A stretch of DNA of 64,000 nucleotides from Acanthosepion lycidas (lineage: Eukaryota > Mollusca > Cephalopoda > Sepiida > Sepiidae): assembly GCA_963932145.1 (NCBI GenBank), contig OZ010590.1:51243112-51307111 (forward strand), written 5' to 3'. The translations under genes and the position numbers were made by a program. The notes under the pieces are model-generated. The model was given only the letters and a program-made list of their open reading frames with translations. It had not been told where the DNA came from and made no database searches. The stretch's first letter is position 1. The number at the start of each line of letters is the position of its first letter. This document shows positions 1 through 9,306 of the stretch, in pieces.

Positions 1-19
1 CCTCTGATTCCATCAGAGG
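1..19. other. Hairpin CCTCTGAT-TCC-ATCAGAGG upstream of Leu
   Basis: Perfect 8-bp inverted repeat with a 3-nt loop in A-type units. B-type units have ATCGGAGG, which replaces one T-A pair with T-G. It recurs about 290 bp upstream of each Leu gene. Confidence 0.4.
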
Positions 20-97
20 TGTCTTGTCACGGAAACATCTACCAAAACATAGATTAAAAGTGCAAAGAAACTTTGACGTATTTTAATCTCGGAAAAA

Positions 98-253
98 ATG
101 CCATCATATCGGGCGACGACAAGTATATTGATAGGAAATAAATGTCGTTGGAAAATTCATTTCACACATCAAAATAGTTGTTCCGAGAAGCATGAAAATC
201 ACGAAATTCGTCTCAGTTGTCCGTATGTGGATTATGAACACCGTCAAATATGA
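98..253 (+). CDS. Conserved short ORF, A-type version (51 codons), coding status doubtful
   Basis: ATG-initiated frame beginning MPSYRATTSILIG and ending DYEHRQI, with five Cys and several His residues. It is six bases (two codons, Cys-Asn) shorter than the B-type form. It lies 54 bp upstream of the Leu gene in every A-type unit. The copy of unit 4 has TGG changed to TGA at 4937-4939, and unit 5 has an Arg to Pro change. I recognise no family. Because the whole repeat is over 97 percent conserved, an open frame this short could persist without function. Confidence 0.12.
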   Translation: MPSYRATTSILIGNKCRWKIHFTHQNSCSEKHENHEIRLSCPYVDYEHRQI

Positions 254-307
254 AGAAATGATCTATAATGATATTCCAGTTTGACGGTCGACGCCAGCAT
301 GCTTTAG

Positions 308-391
308 GTCAGGGTGGCCGAGCGGTCTAAGGCGCTGCGTTCAGGTCGCAGTCGGGTCTTCCCGGCGTGGGTTCGAATCCCACTCCTGACA
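308..391 (+). tRNA. tRNA-Leu-CAG: tRNA-Leu(CAG), intact (unit 1)
   Basis: 84-nt type II tRNA. Acceptor GTCAGGG pairs with TCCTGAC (G7-T66 wobble). Anticodon stem CTGCG/CGCAG closes loop TTCAGGT, giving anticodon CAG (reads CUG). It has a long variable arm (CGGG-TCTT-CCCG), T arm GTGGG-TTCGAAT-CCCAC, discriminator A, no intron and no encoded CCA. The A box (TGGCCGAGCGG) and B box (GGTTCGAATCC) match consensus. Transcription should end at TTTTCTTTT 15 nt downstream. The body matches animal Leu-CAG tRNAs as I remember them. It is the only intact tRNA of this unit. Confidence 0.95.
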
Positions 392-405
392 ATAGGACGA
401 CGTTA

Positions 406-414
406 TTTTCTTTT
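406..414 (+). terminator. Pol III terminator of tRNA-Leu (unit 1)
   Basis: TTTTCTTTT begins 15 nt after the discriminator base. The same arrangement is found in all units except 11, 13, 17, 18 and 26. Confidence 0.8.
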
Positions 415-666
415 GCTATGATATATTTAGTCTTCCATGTAAAAAAATGAAAAAGAAAGAGCATTAAATTAAAAATCGCGTCTGTTGGCATGTCAATATT
501 ACGATCTAGAAGTTATGAAGAGCGTAAAAATACTAAAATGTAAATCATTTTGAAAACGATGCGTGCAATTCTACTGAACATAGGCTAGCTGTGTAAAATA
601 TAGTCATTCTTGAATACTAGACGATTCCGTGGTCAATGTGCAGAAATTGAATTTGAAAATAAATTT

Positions 667-698
667 ACTTTCTTGAAAGTTAACTTTTCCTAAAAGTT
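667..698. other. Two adjacent hairpins in the Leu-Glu spacer
   Basis: ACTTTC-TT-GAAAGT (667..680) is followed one base later by AACTTTT-CCT-AAAAGTT (682..698). Both are perfect inverted repeats and recur in essentially all units. Unit 8 has one change (TTTTTCTAAAAG) that falls in the loop. Confidence 0.4.
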
Positions 699-767
699 TT
701 ATTTTCGCCGTAATTATTGATGGATTGAGAATTATTTCCGAGCCGAGATATCAAAGTGAATTGGGCG

Positions 768-784
768 AAAAAAAAAAAAAAAAA
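768..784. repeat. Poly-A tract (A-type units)
   Basis: Seventeen A. It is pure in A-type units and interrupted in B-type units. The right-hand B to A switch of the array falls in this tract (about 62985-63003). Confidence 0.8.
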
Positions 785-792
785 CCTATAGG

Positions 793-796
793 AAAA
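793..796 (-). terminator. Pol III terminator of tRNA-Glu (unit 1)
   Basis: TTTT on the minus strand 3 nt past the discriminator base, backed up by a T17 run (768..784). In unit 8 the proximal run is broken (GGAATAG) and only the distal T run remains. Confidence 0.8.
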
Positions 797-799
797 GCA

Positions 800-871
800 T
801 TCCGACACCGGTAATCGAACCCGAGCAGCCTGGGTGAAAGCCAGGAATCCTAACCACTAGACCATGTGGGA
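800..871 (-). tRNA. tRNA-Glu(TTC), degenerate copy (unit 1)
   Basis: 72-nt Glu tRNA with anticodon loop CTTTCAC (TTC). It differs from the intact B-type gene at four positions. These give a C4-C69 acceptor mismatch and a G53-A61 mismatch that also alters the B box (GGTTCGATTAC). The anticodon arm and D arm are intact. Probably poorly expressed or a pseudogene; a TTTT terminator is still present. Confidence 0.75.
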
Positions 872-928
872 ACCTGGAATCAGTTTGTTGTTACAGGCTA
901 AAGTGTCAAACACGCTTCACACAGTCTT

Positions 929-947
929 AGAGATATTATCAATCTCT
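929..947. other. Small hairpin AGAGAT / ATCTCT
   Basis: Six-base inverted repeat with a 7-nt loop, four bases before the 60-nt stem-loop. The loop differs between A (ATTATCA) and B (ATCATCC) while both arms are kept in most units. Units 8 and 10 have ACAGAT in the left arm. Confidence 0.4.
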
Positions 948-950
948 CAG

Positions 951-1010
951 TTCCGAAACCGATAATGAATCATTGATTTGTATTCGTTATTGTATTGGTT
1001 GCTTTCGGAA
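951..1010. other. Conserved 60-nt stem-loop in the Glu-Arg spacer
   Basis: Outer stem TTCCGAAA (951-958) pairs with TTTCGGAA (1003-1010), 8 bp. An inner stem ATAATGAA pairs with TTCGTTAT with one G-T pair. A CC/GG can pair in the internal loop. It is present in every unit. The only outer-stem change I noticed, C to T giving TTTCGAAA in units 8 and 10, leaves a U-G pair. Function unknown; it has no tRNA B box. Confidence 0.5.
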
Positions 1011-1175
1011 AATAACATTTTACCTCATACACACCGACCTCATATTCAACACCTGCTTCATACCGCTCACTTTTACAGTCAGACGTGACACGCTCTAGAG
1101 ATTTTTGATGTAAGGCGTAAACAGTACTAGCACCCAAATTTAATCAGCTTTTGTCTGACAATCCATGAGTAAAAT

Positions 1176-1183
1176 ATTTGCAT
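1176..1183. promoter_or_regulatory. ATTTGCAT octamer upstream of tRNA-Arg
   Basis: Exact match to the octamer (ATGCAAAT on the minus strand), followed by TTAAAAT, about 70 bp upstream of Arg. It recurs in the units read, except that unit 7 has ATTTACAT (around 10810). Octamers act in distal elements of snRNA-type promoters; a role here is only a guess, as chance matches are common in AT-rich DNA. Confidence 0.25.
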
Positions 1184-1251
1184 TTAAAATGGATTTCCTA
1201 TTCCTCATAGAACATTTACAAAAACTACAGGTAAGAACAATAAACGCGCTG

Positions 1252-1324
1252 CGCCGCGTGGCGTAATGGAAAAGGTGTCTGACTTCGAATCAGAAGATTG
1301 CGAGTTCGTGTCTCGTCGTTGTCG
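1252..1324 (+). pseudogene. tRNA-Arg(TCG)-like pseudogene (unit 1)
   Basis: 73-nt Arg tRNA relic, anticodon loop CTTCGAA (TCG). Against the intact copy at 10884 it has five changes: C1 opposite C72, G12 opposite G23, T25, T58 in the T loop (the near-invariant A58 and B box are lost, TTCGTGT) and T69 opposite C4. Two acceptor mismatches, a D-stem mismatch and a broken B box make a functional gene unlikely. Confidence 0.75.
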
Positions 1325-1326
1325 AA

Positions 1327-1330
1327 TTTT
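1327..1330 (+). terminator. Pol III terminator of tRNA-Arg (unit 1)
   Basis: TTTT after GAA, 2 nt past the discriminator base; kept in all units (GTATTTT in unit 26). Confidence 0.8.
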
Positions 1331-1497
1331 GTTGTTCAACTAGATTCTTAAATCTTCTGGAATTTATTGCTGTGATACAGCACTAAATGTTCATTTAAGA
1401 AAAAGTCGCTAAGGACTAAAAAACAGCCTCTTTCAGTATATGCGTAGATTTTCTTGAACTTCAAGTCCCATTTCTTCCAGCCTTGATAATTTTGTAA

Positions 1498-1515
1498 TTT
1501 TTTTTTTTTTTTTTT
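1498..1515. repeat. Poly-T tract (A-type units)
   Basis: Eighteen T, extended to about 23 in unit 5 (about 7879-7901). It is interrupted by A in B-type units. The left-hand A to B switch falls in this tract (about 9480-9500). Confidence 0.8.
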
Positions 1516-1903
1516 CCGGCAGACGTAGGTTTTTAAAATAAATCAAACATTTCGTGGAAAATTTTGACATGTGCGACAATGCCTGACGAATTCATGCCTC
1601 TGATTCCATCAGAGGTGTCTTGTCACGGAAACATCTACCAAAACATAGATTAAAAGTGCAAAGAAACTTTGACGTATTTTAATCTCGGAAAAAATGCCAT
1701 CATATCGGGCGACGACAAGTATATTGATAGGAAATAAATGTCGTTGGAAAATTCATTTCACACATCAAAATAGTTGTTCCGAGAAGCATGAAAATCACGA
1801 AATTCGTCTCAGTTGTCCGTATGTGGATTATGAACACCGTCAAATATGAAGAAATGATCTATAATGATATTCCAGTTTGACGGTCGACGCCAGCATGCTT
1901 TAG

Positions 1904-1987
1904 GTCAGGGTGGCCGAGCGGTCTAAGGCGCTGCGTTCAGGTCGCAGTCGGGTCTTCCCGGCGTGGGTTCGAATCCCACTCCTGACA
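1904..1987 (+). tRNA. tRNA-Leu-CAG: tRNA-Leu(CAG), intact (unit 2)
   Basis: Identical to the copy at 308. Confidence 0.95.
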
Positions 1988-2395
1988 ATAGGACGACGTT
2001 ATTTTCTTTTGCTATGATATATTTAGTCTTCCATGTAAAAAAATGAAAAAGAAAGAGCATTAAATTAAAAATCGCGTCTGTTGGCATGTCAATATTACGA
2101 TCTAGAAGTTATGAAGAGCGTAAAAATACTAAAATGTAAATCATTTTGAAAACGATGCGTGCAATTCTACTGAACATAGGCTAGCTGTGTAAAATATAGT
2201 CATTCTTGAATACTAGACGATTCCGTGGTCAATGTGCAGAAATTGAATTTGAAAATAAATTTACTTTCTTGAAAGTTAACTTTTCCTAAAAGTTTTATTT
2301 TCGCCGTAATTATTGATGGATTGAGAATTATTTCCGAGCCGAGATATCAAAGTGAATTGGGCGAAAAAAAAAAAAAAAAACCTATAGGAAAAGCA

Positions 2396-2467
2396 TTCCG
2401 ACACCGGTAATCGAACCCGAGCAGCCTGGGTGAAAGCCAGGAATCCTAACCACTAGACCATGTGGGA
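2396..2467 (-). tRNA. tRNA-Glu(TTC), degenerate copy (unit 2)
   Basis: Identical to the copy at 800 (C4-C69 and G53-A61 mismatches). Confidence 0.75.
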
Positions 2468-2847
2468 ACCTGGAATCAGTTTGTTGTTACAGGCTAAAGT
2501 GTCAAACACGCTTCACACAGTCTTAGAGATATTATCAATCTCTCAGTTCCGAAACCGATAATGAATCATTGATTTGTATTCGTTATTGTATTGGTTGCTT
2601 TCGGAAAATAACATTTTACCTCATACACACCGACCTCATATTCAACACCTGCTTCATACCGCTCACTTTTACAGTCAGACGTGACACGCTCTAGAGATTT
2701 TTGATGTAAGGCGTAAACAGTACTAGCACCCAAATTTAATCAGCTTTTGTCTGACAATCCATGAGTAAAATATTTGCATTTAAAATGGATTTCCTATTCC
2801 TCATAGAACATTTACAAAAACTACAGGTAAGAACAATAAACGCGCTG

Positions 2848-2920
2848 CGCCGCGTGGCGTAATGGAAAAGGTGTCTGACTTCGAATCAGAAGATTGCGAG
2901 TTCGTGTCTCGTCGTTGTCG
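2848..2920 (+). pseudogene. tRNA-Arg(TCG)-like pseudogene (unit 2)
   Basis: Identical to the copy at 1252. Confidence 0.75.
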
Positions 2921-3499
2921 AATTTTGTTGTTCAACTAGATTCTTAAATCTTCTGGAATTTATTGCTGTGATACAGCACTGAATGTTCATTTAAGAAAAA
3001 GTCGCTAAGGACTAAAGAACAGCCTCTTTCAGTATATGCGTAGATTTTCTTGAACTTCAAGTCCCATTTCTTCCAGCCTTGATAATTTTGTAATTTTTTT
3101 TTTTTTTTTTTCCGGCAGACGTAGGTTTTTAAAATAAATCAAACATTTCGTGGAAAATTTTGACATGTGCGACAATGCCTGACGAATTCATGCCTCTGAT
3201 TCCATCAGAGGTGTCTTGTCACGGAAACATCTACCAAAACATAGATTAAAAGTGCAAAGAAACTTTGACGTATTTTAATCTCGGAAAAAATGCCATCATA
3301 TCGGGCGACGACAAGTATATTGATAGGAAATAAATGTCGTTGGAAAATTCATTTCACACATCAAAATAGTTGTTCCGAGAAGCATGAAAATCACGAAATT
3401 CGTCTCAGTTGTCCGTATGTGGATTATGAACACCGTCAAATATGAAGAAATGATCTATAATGATATTCCAGTTTGACGGTCGACGCCAGCATGCTTTAG

Positions 3500-3583
3500 G
3501 TCAGGGTGGCCGAGCGGTCTAAGGCGCTGCGTTCAGGTCGCAGTCGGGTCTTCCCGGCGTGGGTTCGAATCCCACTCCTGACA
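3500..3583 (+). tRNA. tRNA-Leu-CAG: tRNA-Leu(CAG), intact (unit 3)
   Basis: Identical to the copy at 308. Confidence 0.95.
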
Positions 3584-3991
3584 ATAGGACGACGTTATTT
3601 TCTTTTGCTATGATATATTTAGTCTTCCATGTAAAAAAATGAAAAAGAAAGAGCATTAAATTAAAAATCGCGTCTGTTGGCATGTCAATATTACGATCTA
3701 GAAGTTATGAAGAGCGTAAAAATACTAAAATGTAAATCATTTTGAAAACGATGCGTGCAATTCTACTGAACATAGGCTAGCTGTGTAAAATATAGTCATT
3801 CTTGAATACTAGACGATTCCGTGGTCAATGTGCAGAAATTGAATTTGAAAATAAATTTACTTTCTTGAAAGTTAACTTTTCCTAAAAGTTTTATTTTCGC
3901 CGTAATTATTGATGGATTGAGAATTATTTCCGAGCCGAGATATCAAAGTGAATTGGGCGAAAAAAAAAAAAAAAAACCTATAGGAAAAGCA

Positions 3992-4063
3992 TTCCGACAC
4001 CGGTAATCGAACCCGAGCAGCCTGGGTGAAAGCCAGGAATCCTAACCACTAGACCATGTGGGA
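3992..4063 (-). tRNA. tRNA-Glu(TTC), degenerate copy (unit 3)
   Basis: Identical to the copy at 800. Confidence 0.75.
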
Positions 4064-4443
4064 ACCTGGAATCAGTTTGTTGTTACAGGCTAAAGTGTCA
4101 AACACGCTTCACACAGTCTTAGAGATATTATCAATCTCTCAGTTCCGAAACCGATAATGAATCATTGATTTGTATTCGTTATTGTATTGGTTGCTTTCGG
4201 AAAATAACATTTTACCTCATACACACCGACCTCATATTCAACACCTGCTTCATACCGCTCACTTTTACAGTCAGACGTGACACGCTCTAGAGATTTTTGA
4301 TGTAAGGCGTAAACAGTACTAGCACCCAAATTTAATCAGCTTTTGTCTGACAATCCATGAGTAAAATATTTGCATTTAAAATGGATTTCCTATTCCTCAT
4401 AGAACATTTACAAAAACTACAGGTAAGAACAATAAACGCGCTG

Positions 4444-4516
4444 CGCCGCGTGGCGTAATGGAAAAGGTGTCTGACTTCGAATCAGAAGATTGCGAGTTCG
4501 TGTCTCGTCGTTGTCG
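4444..4516 (+). pseudogene. tRNA-Arg(TCG)-like pseudogene (unit 3)
   Basis: Identical to the copy at 1252. Confidence 0.75.
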
Positions 4517-5095
4517 AATTTTGTTGTTCAACTAGATTCTTAAATCTTCTGGAATTTATTGCTGTGATACAGCACTGAATGTTCATTTAAGAAAAAGTCG
4601 CTAAGGACTAAAGAACAGCCTCTTTCAGTATATGCGTAGATTTTCTTGAACTTCAAGTCCCATTTCTTCCAGCCTTGATAATTTTGTAATTTTTTTTTTT
4701 TTTTTTTCCGGCAGACGTAGGTTTTTAAAATAAATCAAACATTTCGTGGAAAATTTTGACATGTGCGACAATGCCTGACGAATTCATGCCTCTGATTCCA
4801 TCAGAGGTGTCTTGTCACGGAAACATCTACCAAAACATAGATTAAAAGTGCAAAGAAACTTTGACGTATTTTAATCTCGGAAAAAATGCCATCATATCGG
4901 GCGACGACAAGTATATTGATAGGAAATAAATGTCGTTGAAAAATTCATTTCACACATCAAAATAGTTGTTCCGAGAAGCATGAAAATCACGAAATTCGTC
5001 TCAGTTGTCCGTATGTGGATTATGAACACCGTCAAATATGAAGAAATGATCTATAATGATATTCCAGTTTGACGGTCGACGCCAGCATGCTTTAG

Positions 5096-5179
5096 GTCAG
5101 GGTGGCCGAGCGGTCTAAGGCGCTGCGTTCAGGTCGCAGTCGGGTCTTCCCGGCGTGGGTTCGAATCCCACTCCTGACA
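5096..5179 (+). tRNA. tRNA-Leu-CAG: tRNA-Leu(CAG), intact (unit 4)
   Basis: Identical to the copy at 308. Confidence 0.95.
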
Positions 5180-5587
5180 ATAGGACGACGTTATTTTCTT
5201 TTGCTATGATATATTTAGTCTTCCATGTAAAAAAATGAAAAAGAAAGAGCATTAAATTAAAAATCGCGTCTGTTGGCATGTCAATATTACGATCTAGAAG
5301 TTATGAAGAGCGTAAAAATACTAAAATGTAAATCATTTTGAAAACGATGCGTGCAATTCTACTGAACATAGGCTAGCTGTGTAAAATATAGTCATTCTTG
5401 AATACTAGACGATTCCGTGGTCAATGTGCAGAAATTGAATTTGAAAATAAATTTACTTTCTTGAAAGTTAACTTTTCCTAAAAGTTTTATTTTCGCCGTA
5501 ATTATTGATGGATTGAGAATTATTTCCGAGCCGAGATATCAAAGTGAATTGGGCGAAAAAAAAAAAAAAAAACCTATAGGAAAAGCA

Positions 5588-5659
5588 TTCCGACACCGGT
5601 AATCGAACCCGAGCAGCCTGGGTGAAAGCCAGGAATCCTAACCACTAGACCATGTGGGA
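5588..5659 (-). tRNA. tRNA-Glu(TTC), degenerate copy (unit 4)
   Basis: Identical to the copy at 800. Confidence 0.75.
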
Positions 5660-6039
5660 ACCTGGAATCAGTTTGTTGTTACAGGCTAAAGTGTCAAACA
5701 CGCTTCACACAGTCTTAGAGATATTATCAATCTCTCAGTTCCGAAACCGATAATGAATCATTGATTTGTATTCGTTATTGTATTGGTTGCTTTCGGAAAA
5801 TAACATTTTACCTCATACACACCGACCTCATATTCAACACCTGCTTCATACCGCTCACTTTTACAGTCAGACGTGACACGCTCTAGAGATTTTTGATGTA
5901 AGGCGTAAACAGTACTAGCACCCAAATTTAATCAGCTTTTGTCTGACAATCCATGAGTAAAATATTTGCATTTAAAATGGATTTCCTATTCCTCATAGAA
6001 CATTTACAAAAACTACAGGTAAGAACAATAAACGCGCTG

Positions 6040-6112
6040 CGCCGCGTGGCGTAATGGAAAAGGTGTCTGTCTTCGAATCAGAAGATTGCGAGTTCGTGTC
6101 TCGTCGTTGTCG
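6040..6112 (+). pseudogene. tRNA-Arg(TCG)-like pseudogene (unit 4)
   Basis: Carries the five A-type defects plus A31 to T (TCTGT), which also breaks the top pair of the anticodon stem. The most degraded Arg copy in the window. Confidence 0.75.
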
Positions 6113-6691
6113 AATTTTGTTGTTCAACTAGATTCTTAAATCTTCTGGAATTTATTGCTGTGATACAGCACTGAATGTTCATTTAAGAAAAAGTCGCTAA
6201 GGACTAAAGAACAGCCTCTTTCAGTATATGCGTAGATTTTCTTGAACTTCAAGTCCCATTTCTTCCAGCCTTGATAATTTTGTAATTTTTTTTTTTTTTT
6301 TTTCCGGCAGACGTAGGTTTTTAAAATAAATCAAACATTTCGTGGAAAATTTTGACATGTGCGACAATGCCTGACGAATTCATGCCTCTGATTCCATCAG
6401 AGGTGTCTTGTCACGGAAACATCTACCAAAACATAGATTAAAAGTGCAAAGAAACTTTGACGTATTTTAATCTCGGAAAAAATGCCATCATATCGGGCGA
6501 CGACAAGTATATTGATAGGAAATAAATGTCGTTGGAAAATTCATTTCACACATCAAAATAGTTGTTCCGAGAAGCATGAAAATCACGAAATTCCTCTCAG
6601 TTGTCCGTATGTGGATTATGAACACCGTCAAATATGAAGAAATGATCTATAATGATATTCCAGTTTGACGGTCGACGCCAGCATGCTTTAG

Positions 6692-6775
6692 GTCAGGGTG
6701 GCCGAGCGGTCTAAGGCGCTGCGTTCAGGTCGCAGTCGGGTCTTCCCGGCGTGGGTTCGAATTCCACTCCTGACA
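6692..6775 (+). tRNA. tRNA-Leu-CAG: tRNA-Leu(CAG), one B-box change (unit 5)
   Basis: As the copy at 308 except C61 to T (TTCGAATTCCAC). This leaves a G53-T61 wobble and weakens the B box. Confidence 0.85.
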
Positions 6776-7180
6776 ATAGGACGACGTTATTTTCTTTTGC
6801 TATGATATATTTAGTCTTCCATGTAAAAAAATGAAAAAGAAAGAGCATTAAATTAAAAATCGCGTCTGTTGGCATGTCAATATTACGATCTAGAAGTTAT
6901 GAAGAGCGTAAAAATACTAAAATGTAAATCATTTTGAAAACGATGCGTGCAATTCTACTGAACATAGGCTAGCTGTGTAAAATATAGTCATTCTTGAATA
7001 CTAGACGATTCCGTGGTCAATGTGCAGAAATTGAATTTGAAAATAAATTTACTTTCTTGAAAGTTAACTTTTCCTAAAAGTTTTATTTTCGCCGTAATTA
7101 TTGATGGATTGAGAATTATTTCCGAGCCGAGATATCAAATTGAATTGGGCGAGAAAAAAAAAAAACCTATAGGAAAAGCA

Positions 7181-7252
7181 TTCCGACACCGGGAATCGAA
7201 CCCGAGCAGCCTGGGTGAAAGGCAGGAATCCTAACCACTAGACCATGTGGGA
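7181..7252 (-). tRNA. tRNA-Glu(TTC), degenerate copy (unit 5)
   Basis: Has the C4-C69 acceptor mismatch but an intact T-stem closing pair (GGGAATCG on the plus strand), unlike units 1-4 and 6. It carries its own change in the anticodon stem (CCTGC opposite CCAGG). Confidence 0.7.
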
Positions 7253-7632
7253 ACCTGGAATCAGTTTGTTGTTACAGGCTAAAGTGTCAAACACGCTTCA
7301 CACAGTATTAGAGATATTATCAATCTCTCAGTTCCGAAACCGATAATGAATCATTGATTTGTATTCGTTATTGTATTGGTTGCTTTCGGAAAATAACATT
7401 TTACCTCATACACACCGACCTCATATTCAACACCTGCTTCATACCGCTCACTTTTACAGTCAGACGTGACACGCTCTAGAGATTTTTGATGTAAGGCGTA
7501 AACAGTACTAGCACCCAAATTTAATCAGCTTTTGTCTGACAATCCATGAGTAAAATATTTGCATTTAAAATGGATTTCCTATTCCTCATAGAACATTTAC
7601 AAAAACTACAGGTAAGAACAATAAACGCGCTG

Positions 7633-7705
7633 CGCCGCGTGGCGTAATGGAAAAGGTGTCTGACTTCGAATCAGAAGATTGCGAGTTCGTGTCTCGTCGT
7701 TGTCG
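7633..7705 (+). pseudogene. tRNA-Arg(TCG)-like pseudogene (unit 5)
   Basis: Identical to the copy at 1252. Confidence 0.75.
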
Positions 7706-8289
7706 AATTTTGTTGTTCAACTAGATTCTTAAATCTTCTGGAATTTATTGCTGTGATACAGCACTGAATGTTCATTTAAGAAAAAGTCGCTAAGGACTAA
7801 AGAACAGCCTCTTTCAGTATATGCGTAGATTTTCTTGAACTTCAAGTCCCATTTCTTCCAGCCTTGATAATTTTGTAATTTTTTTTTTTTTTTTTTTTTT
7901 TCCGGCAGACGTAGGTTTTTAAAATAAATCAAACATTTCGTGGAAAATTTTGACATGTGCGACAATGCCTGACGAATTCATGCCTCTGATTCCATCAGAG
8001 GTGTCTTGTCACGGAAACATCTACCAAAACATAGATTAAAAGTGCAAAGAAACTTTGACGTATTTTAATCTCGGAAAAAATGCCATCATATCGGGCGACG
8101 ACAAGTATATTGATAGGAAATAAATGTCGTTGGAAAATTCATTTCACACATCAAAATAGTTGTTCCGAGAAGCATGAAAATCACGAAATTCGTCTCAGTT
8201 GTCCGTATGTGGATTATGAACACCGTCAAATATGAAGAAATGATCTATAATGATATTCCAGTTTGACGGTCGACGCCAGCATGCTTTAG

Positions 8290-8373
8290 GTCAGGGTGGC
8301 CGAGCGGTCTAAGGCGCTGCGTTCAGGTCGCAGTCGGGTCTTCCCGGCGTGGGTTCGAATCCCACTCCTGACA
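8290..8373 (+). tRNA. tRNA-Leu-CAG: tRNA-Leu(CAG), intact (unit 6)
   Basis: Identical to the copy at 308; the last CAG copy before the switch to TAG. Confidence 0.95.
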
Positions 8374-8781
8374 ATAGGACGACGTTATTTTCTTTTGCTA
8401 TGATATATTTAGTCTTCCATGTAAAAAAATGAAAAAGAAAGAGCATTAAATTAAAAATCGCGTCTGTTGGCATGTCAATATTACGATCTAGAAGTTATGA
8501 AGAGCGTAAAAATACTAAAATGTAAATCATTTTGAAAACGATGCGTGCAATTCTACTGAACATAGGCTAGCTGTGTAAAATATAGTCATTCTTGAATACT
8601 AGACGATTCCGTGGTCAATGTGCAGAAATTGAATTTGAAAATAAATTTACTTTCTTGAAAGTTAACTTTTCCTAAAAGTTTTATTTTCGCCGTAATTATT
8701 GATGGATTGAGAATTATTTCCGAGCCGAGATATCAAAGTGAATTGGGCGAAAAAAAAAAAAAAAAACCTATAGGAAAAGCA

Positions 8782-8853
8782 TTCCGACACCGGTAATCGA
8801 ACCCGAGCAGCCTGGGTGAAAGCCAGGAATCCTAACCACTAGACCATGTGGGA
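8782..8853 (-). tRNA. tRNA-Glu(TTC), degenerate copy (unit 6)
   Basis: Identical to the copy at 800. Confidence 0.75.
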
Positions 8854-9233
8854 ACCTGGAATCAGTTTGTTGTTACAGGCTAAAGTGTCAAACACGCTTC
8901 ACACAGTCTTAGAGATATTATCAATCTCTCAGTTCCGAAACCGATAATGAATCATTGATTTGTATTCGTTATTGTATTGGTTGCTTTCGGAAAATAACAT
9001 TTTACCTCATACACACCGACCTCATATTCAACACCTGCTTCATACCGCTCACTTTTACAGTCAGACGTGACACGCTCTAGAGATTTTTGATGTAAGGCGT
9101 AAACAGTACTAGCACCCAAATTTAATCAGCTTTTGTCTGACAATCCATGAGTAAAATATTTGCATTTAAAATGGATTTCCTATTCCTCATAGAACATTTA
9201 CAAAAACTACAGGTAAGAACAAAAAACGCGCTG

Positions 9234-9306
9234 CGCCGCGTGGCGTAATGGAAAAGGTGTCTGACTTCGAATCAGAAGATTGCGAGTTCGTGTCTCGTCG
9301 TTGTCG
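9234..9306 (+). pseudogene. tRNA-Arg(TCG)-like pseudogene (unit 6)
   Basis: Same tRNA-like sequence as 1252; the upstream flank differs by one base (AAAAAACGCG). Confidence 0.75.

Larger units (their letters stand above)
392..799. other. Leu-Glu spacer (A-type reference)
   Basis: No gene seen. It holds the Leu terminator (406..414), a pair of adjacent hairpins (667..698), a 17-base poly-A (768..784) and the Glu terminator (793..796, minus strand). Leu and Glu are convergent across it. The B-type counterpart differs at about 2 percent of positions outside the A tract. Confidence 0.8.
872..1251. other. Glu-Arg spacer (A-type reference)
   Basis: 380 bp between the 5' ends of the divergently transcribed Glu and Arg genes; the length is the same in A- and B-type reference units. 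It contains an AGAGAT/ATCTCT hairpin (929..947), a 60-nt stem-loop (951..1010) and an ATTTGCAT octamer (1176..1183). It is the most conserved part of the repeat: apart from about 12 bases next to Glu and 17 next to Arg, A- and B-type units differ at only about two positions. Confidence 0.8.
1325..1903. other. Arg-Leu spacer (A-type reference)
   Basis: Contains the Arg terminator (1327..1330), an 18-base poly-T (1498..1515), the CCTCTGAT hairpin, and the doubtful small ORF upstream of the next Leu. No RNA gene was recognised in it. Confidence 0.8.

Noticed and set aside
308-391. Intron or suppressor reading of tRNA-Leu (TAG taken as a stop-codon anticodon)
   Set aside because: The loop is a normal 7 nt with no intron. 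The anticodon TAG reads CUA/CUG; a TAG-stop suppressor would need CTA.
951-1010. Fourth tRNA or snRNA gene in the Glu-Arg spacer
   Set aside because: No cloverleaf, B box or T-run in the right place; only a long imperfect stem-loop.
1225-1240. ACTACAGGTAAGAA, a strong 5' splice-site lookalike upstream of each Arg gene
   Set aside because: No exon, branch site or acceptor partner is evident, and no coding sequence surrounds it.
7729-7965. Reverse-strand frame with a poly-lysine run (also 63566-63796)
   Set aside because: The lysines come from the poly-T tract read on the other strand, and the frame is open only for certain tract lengths.
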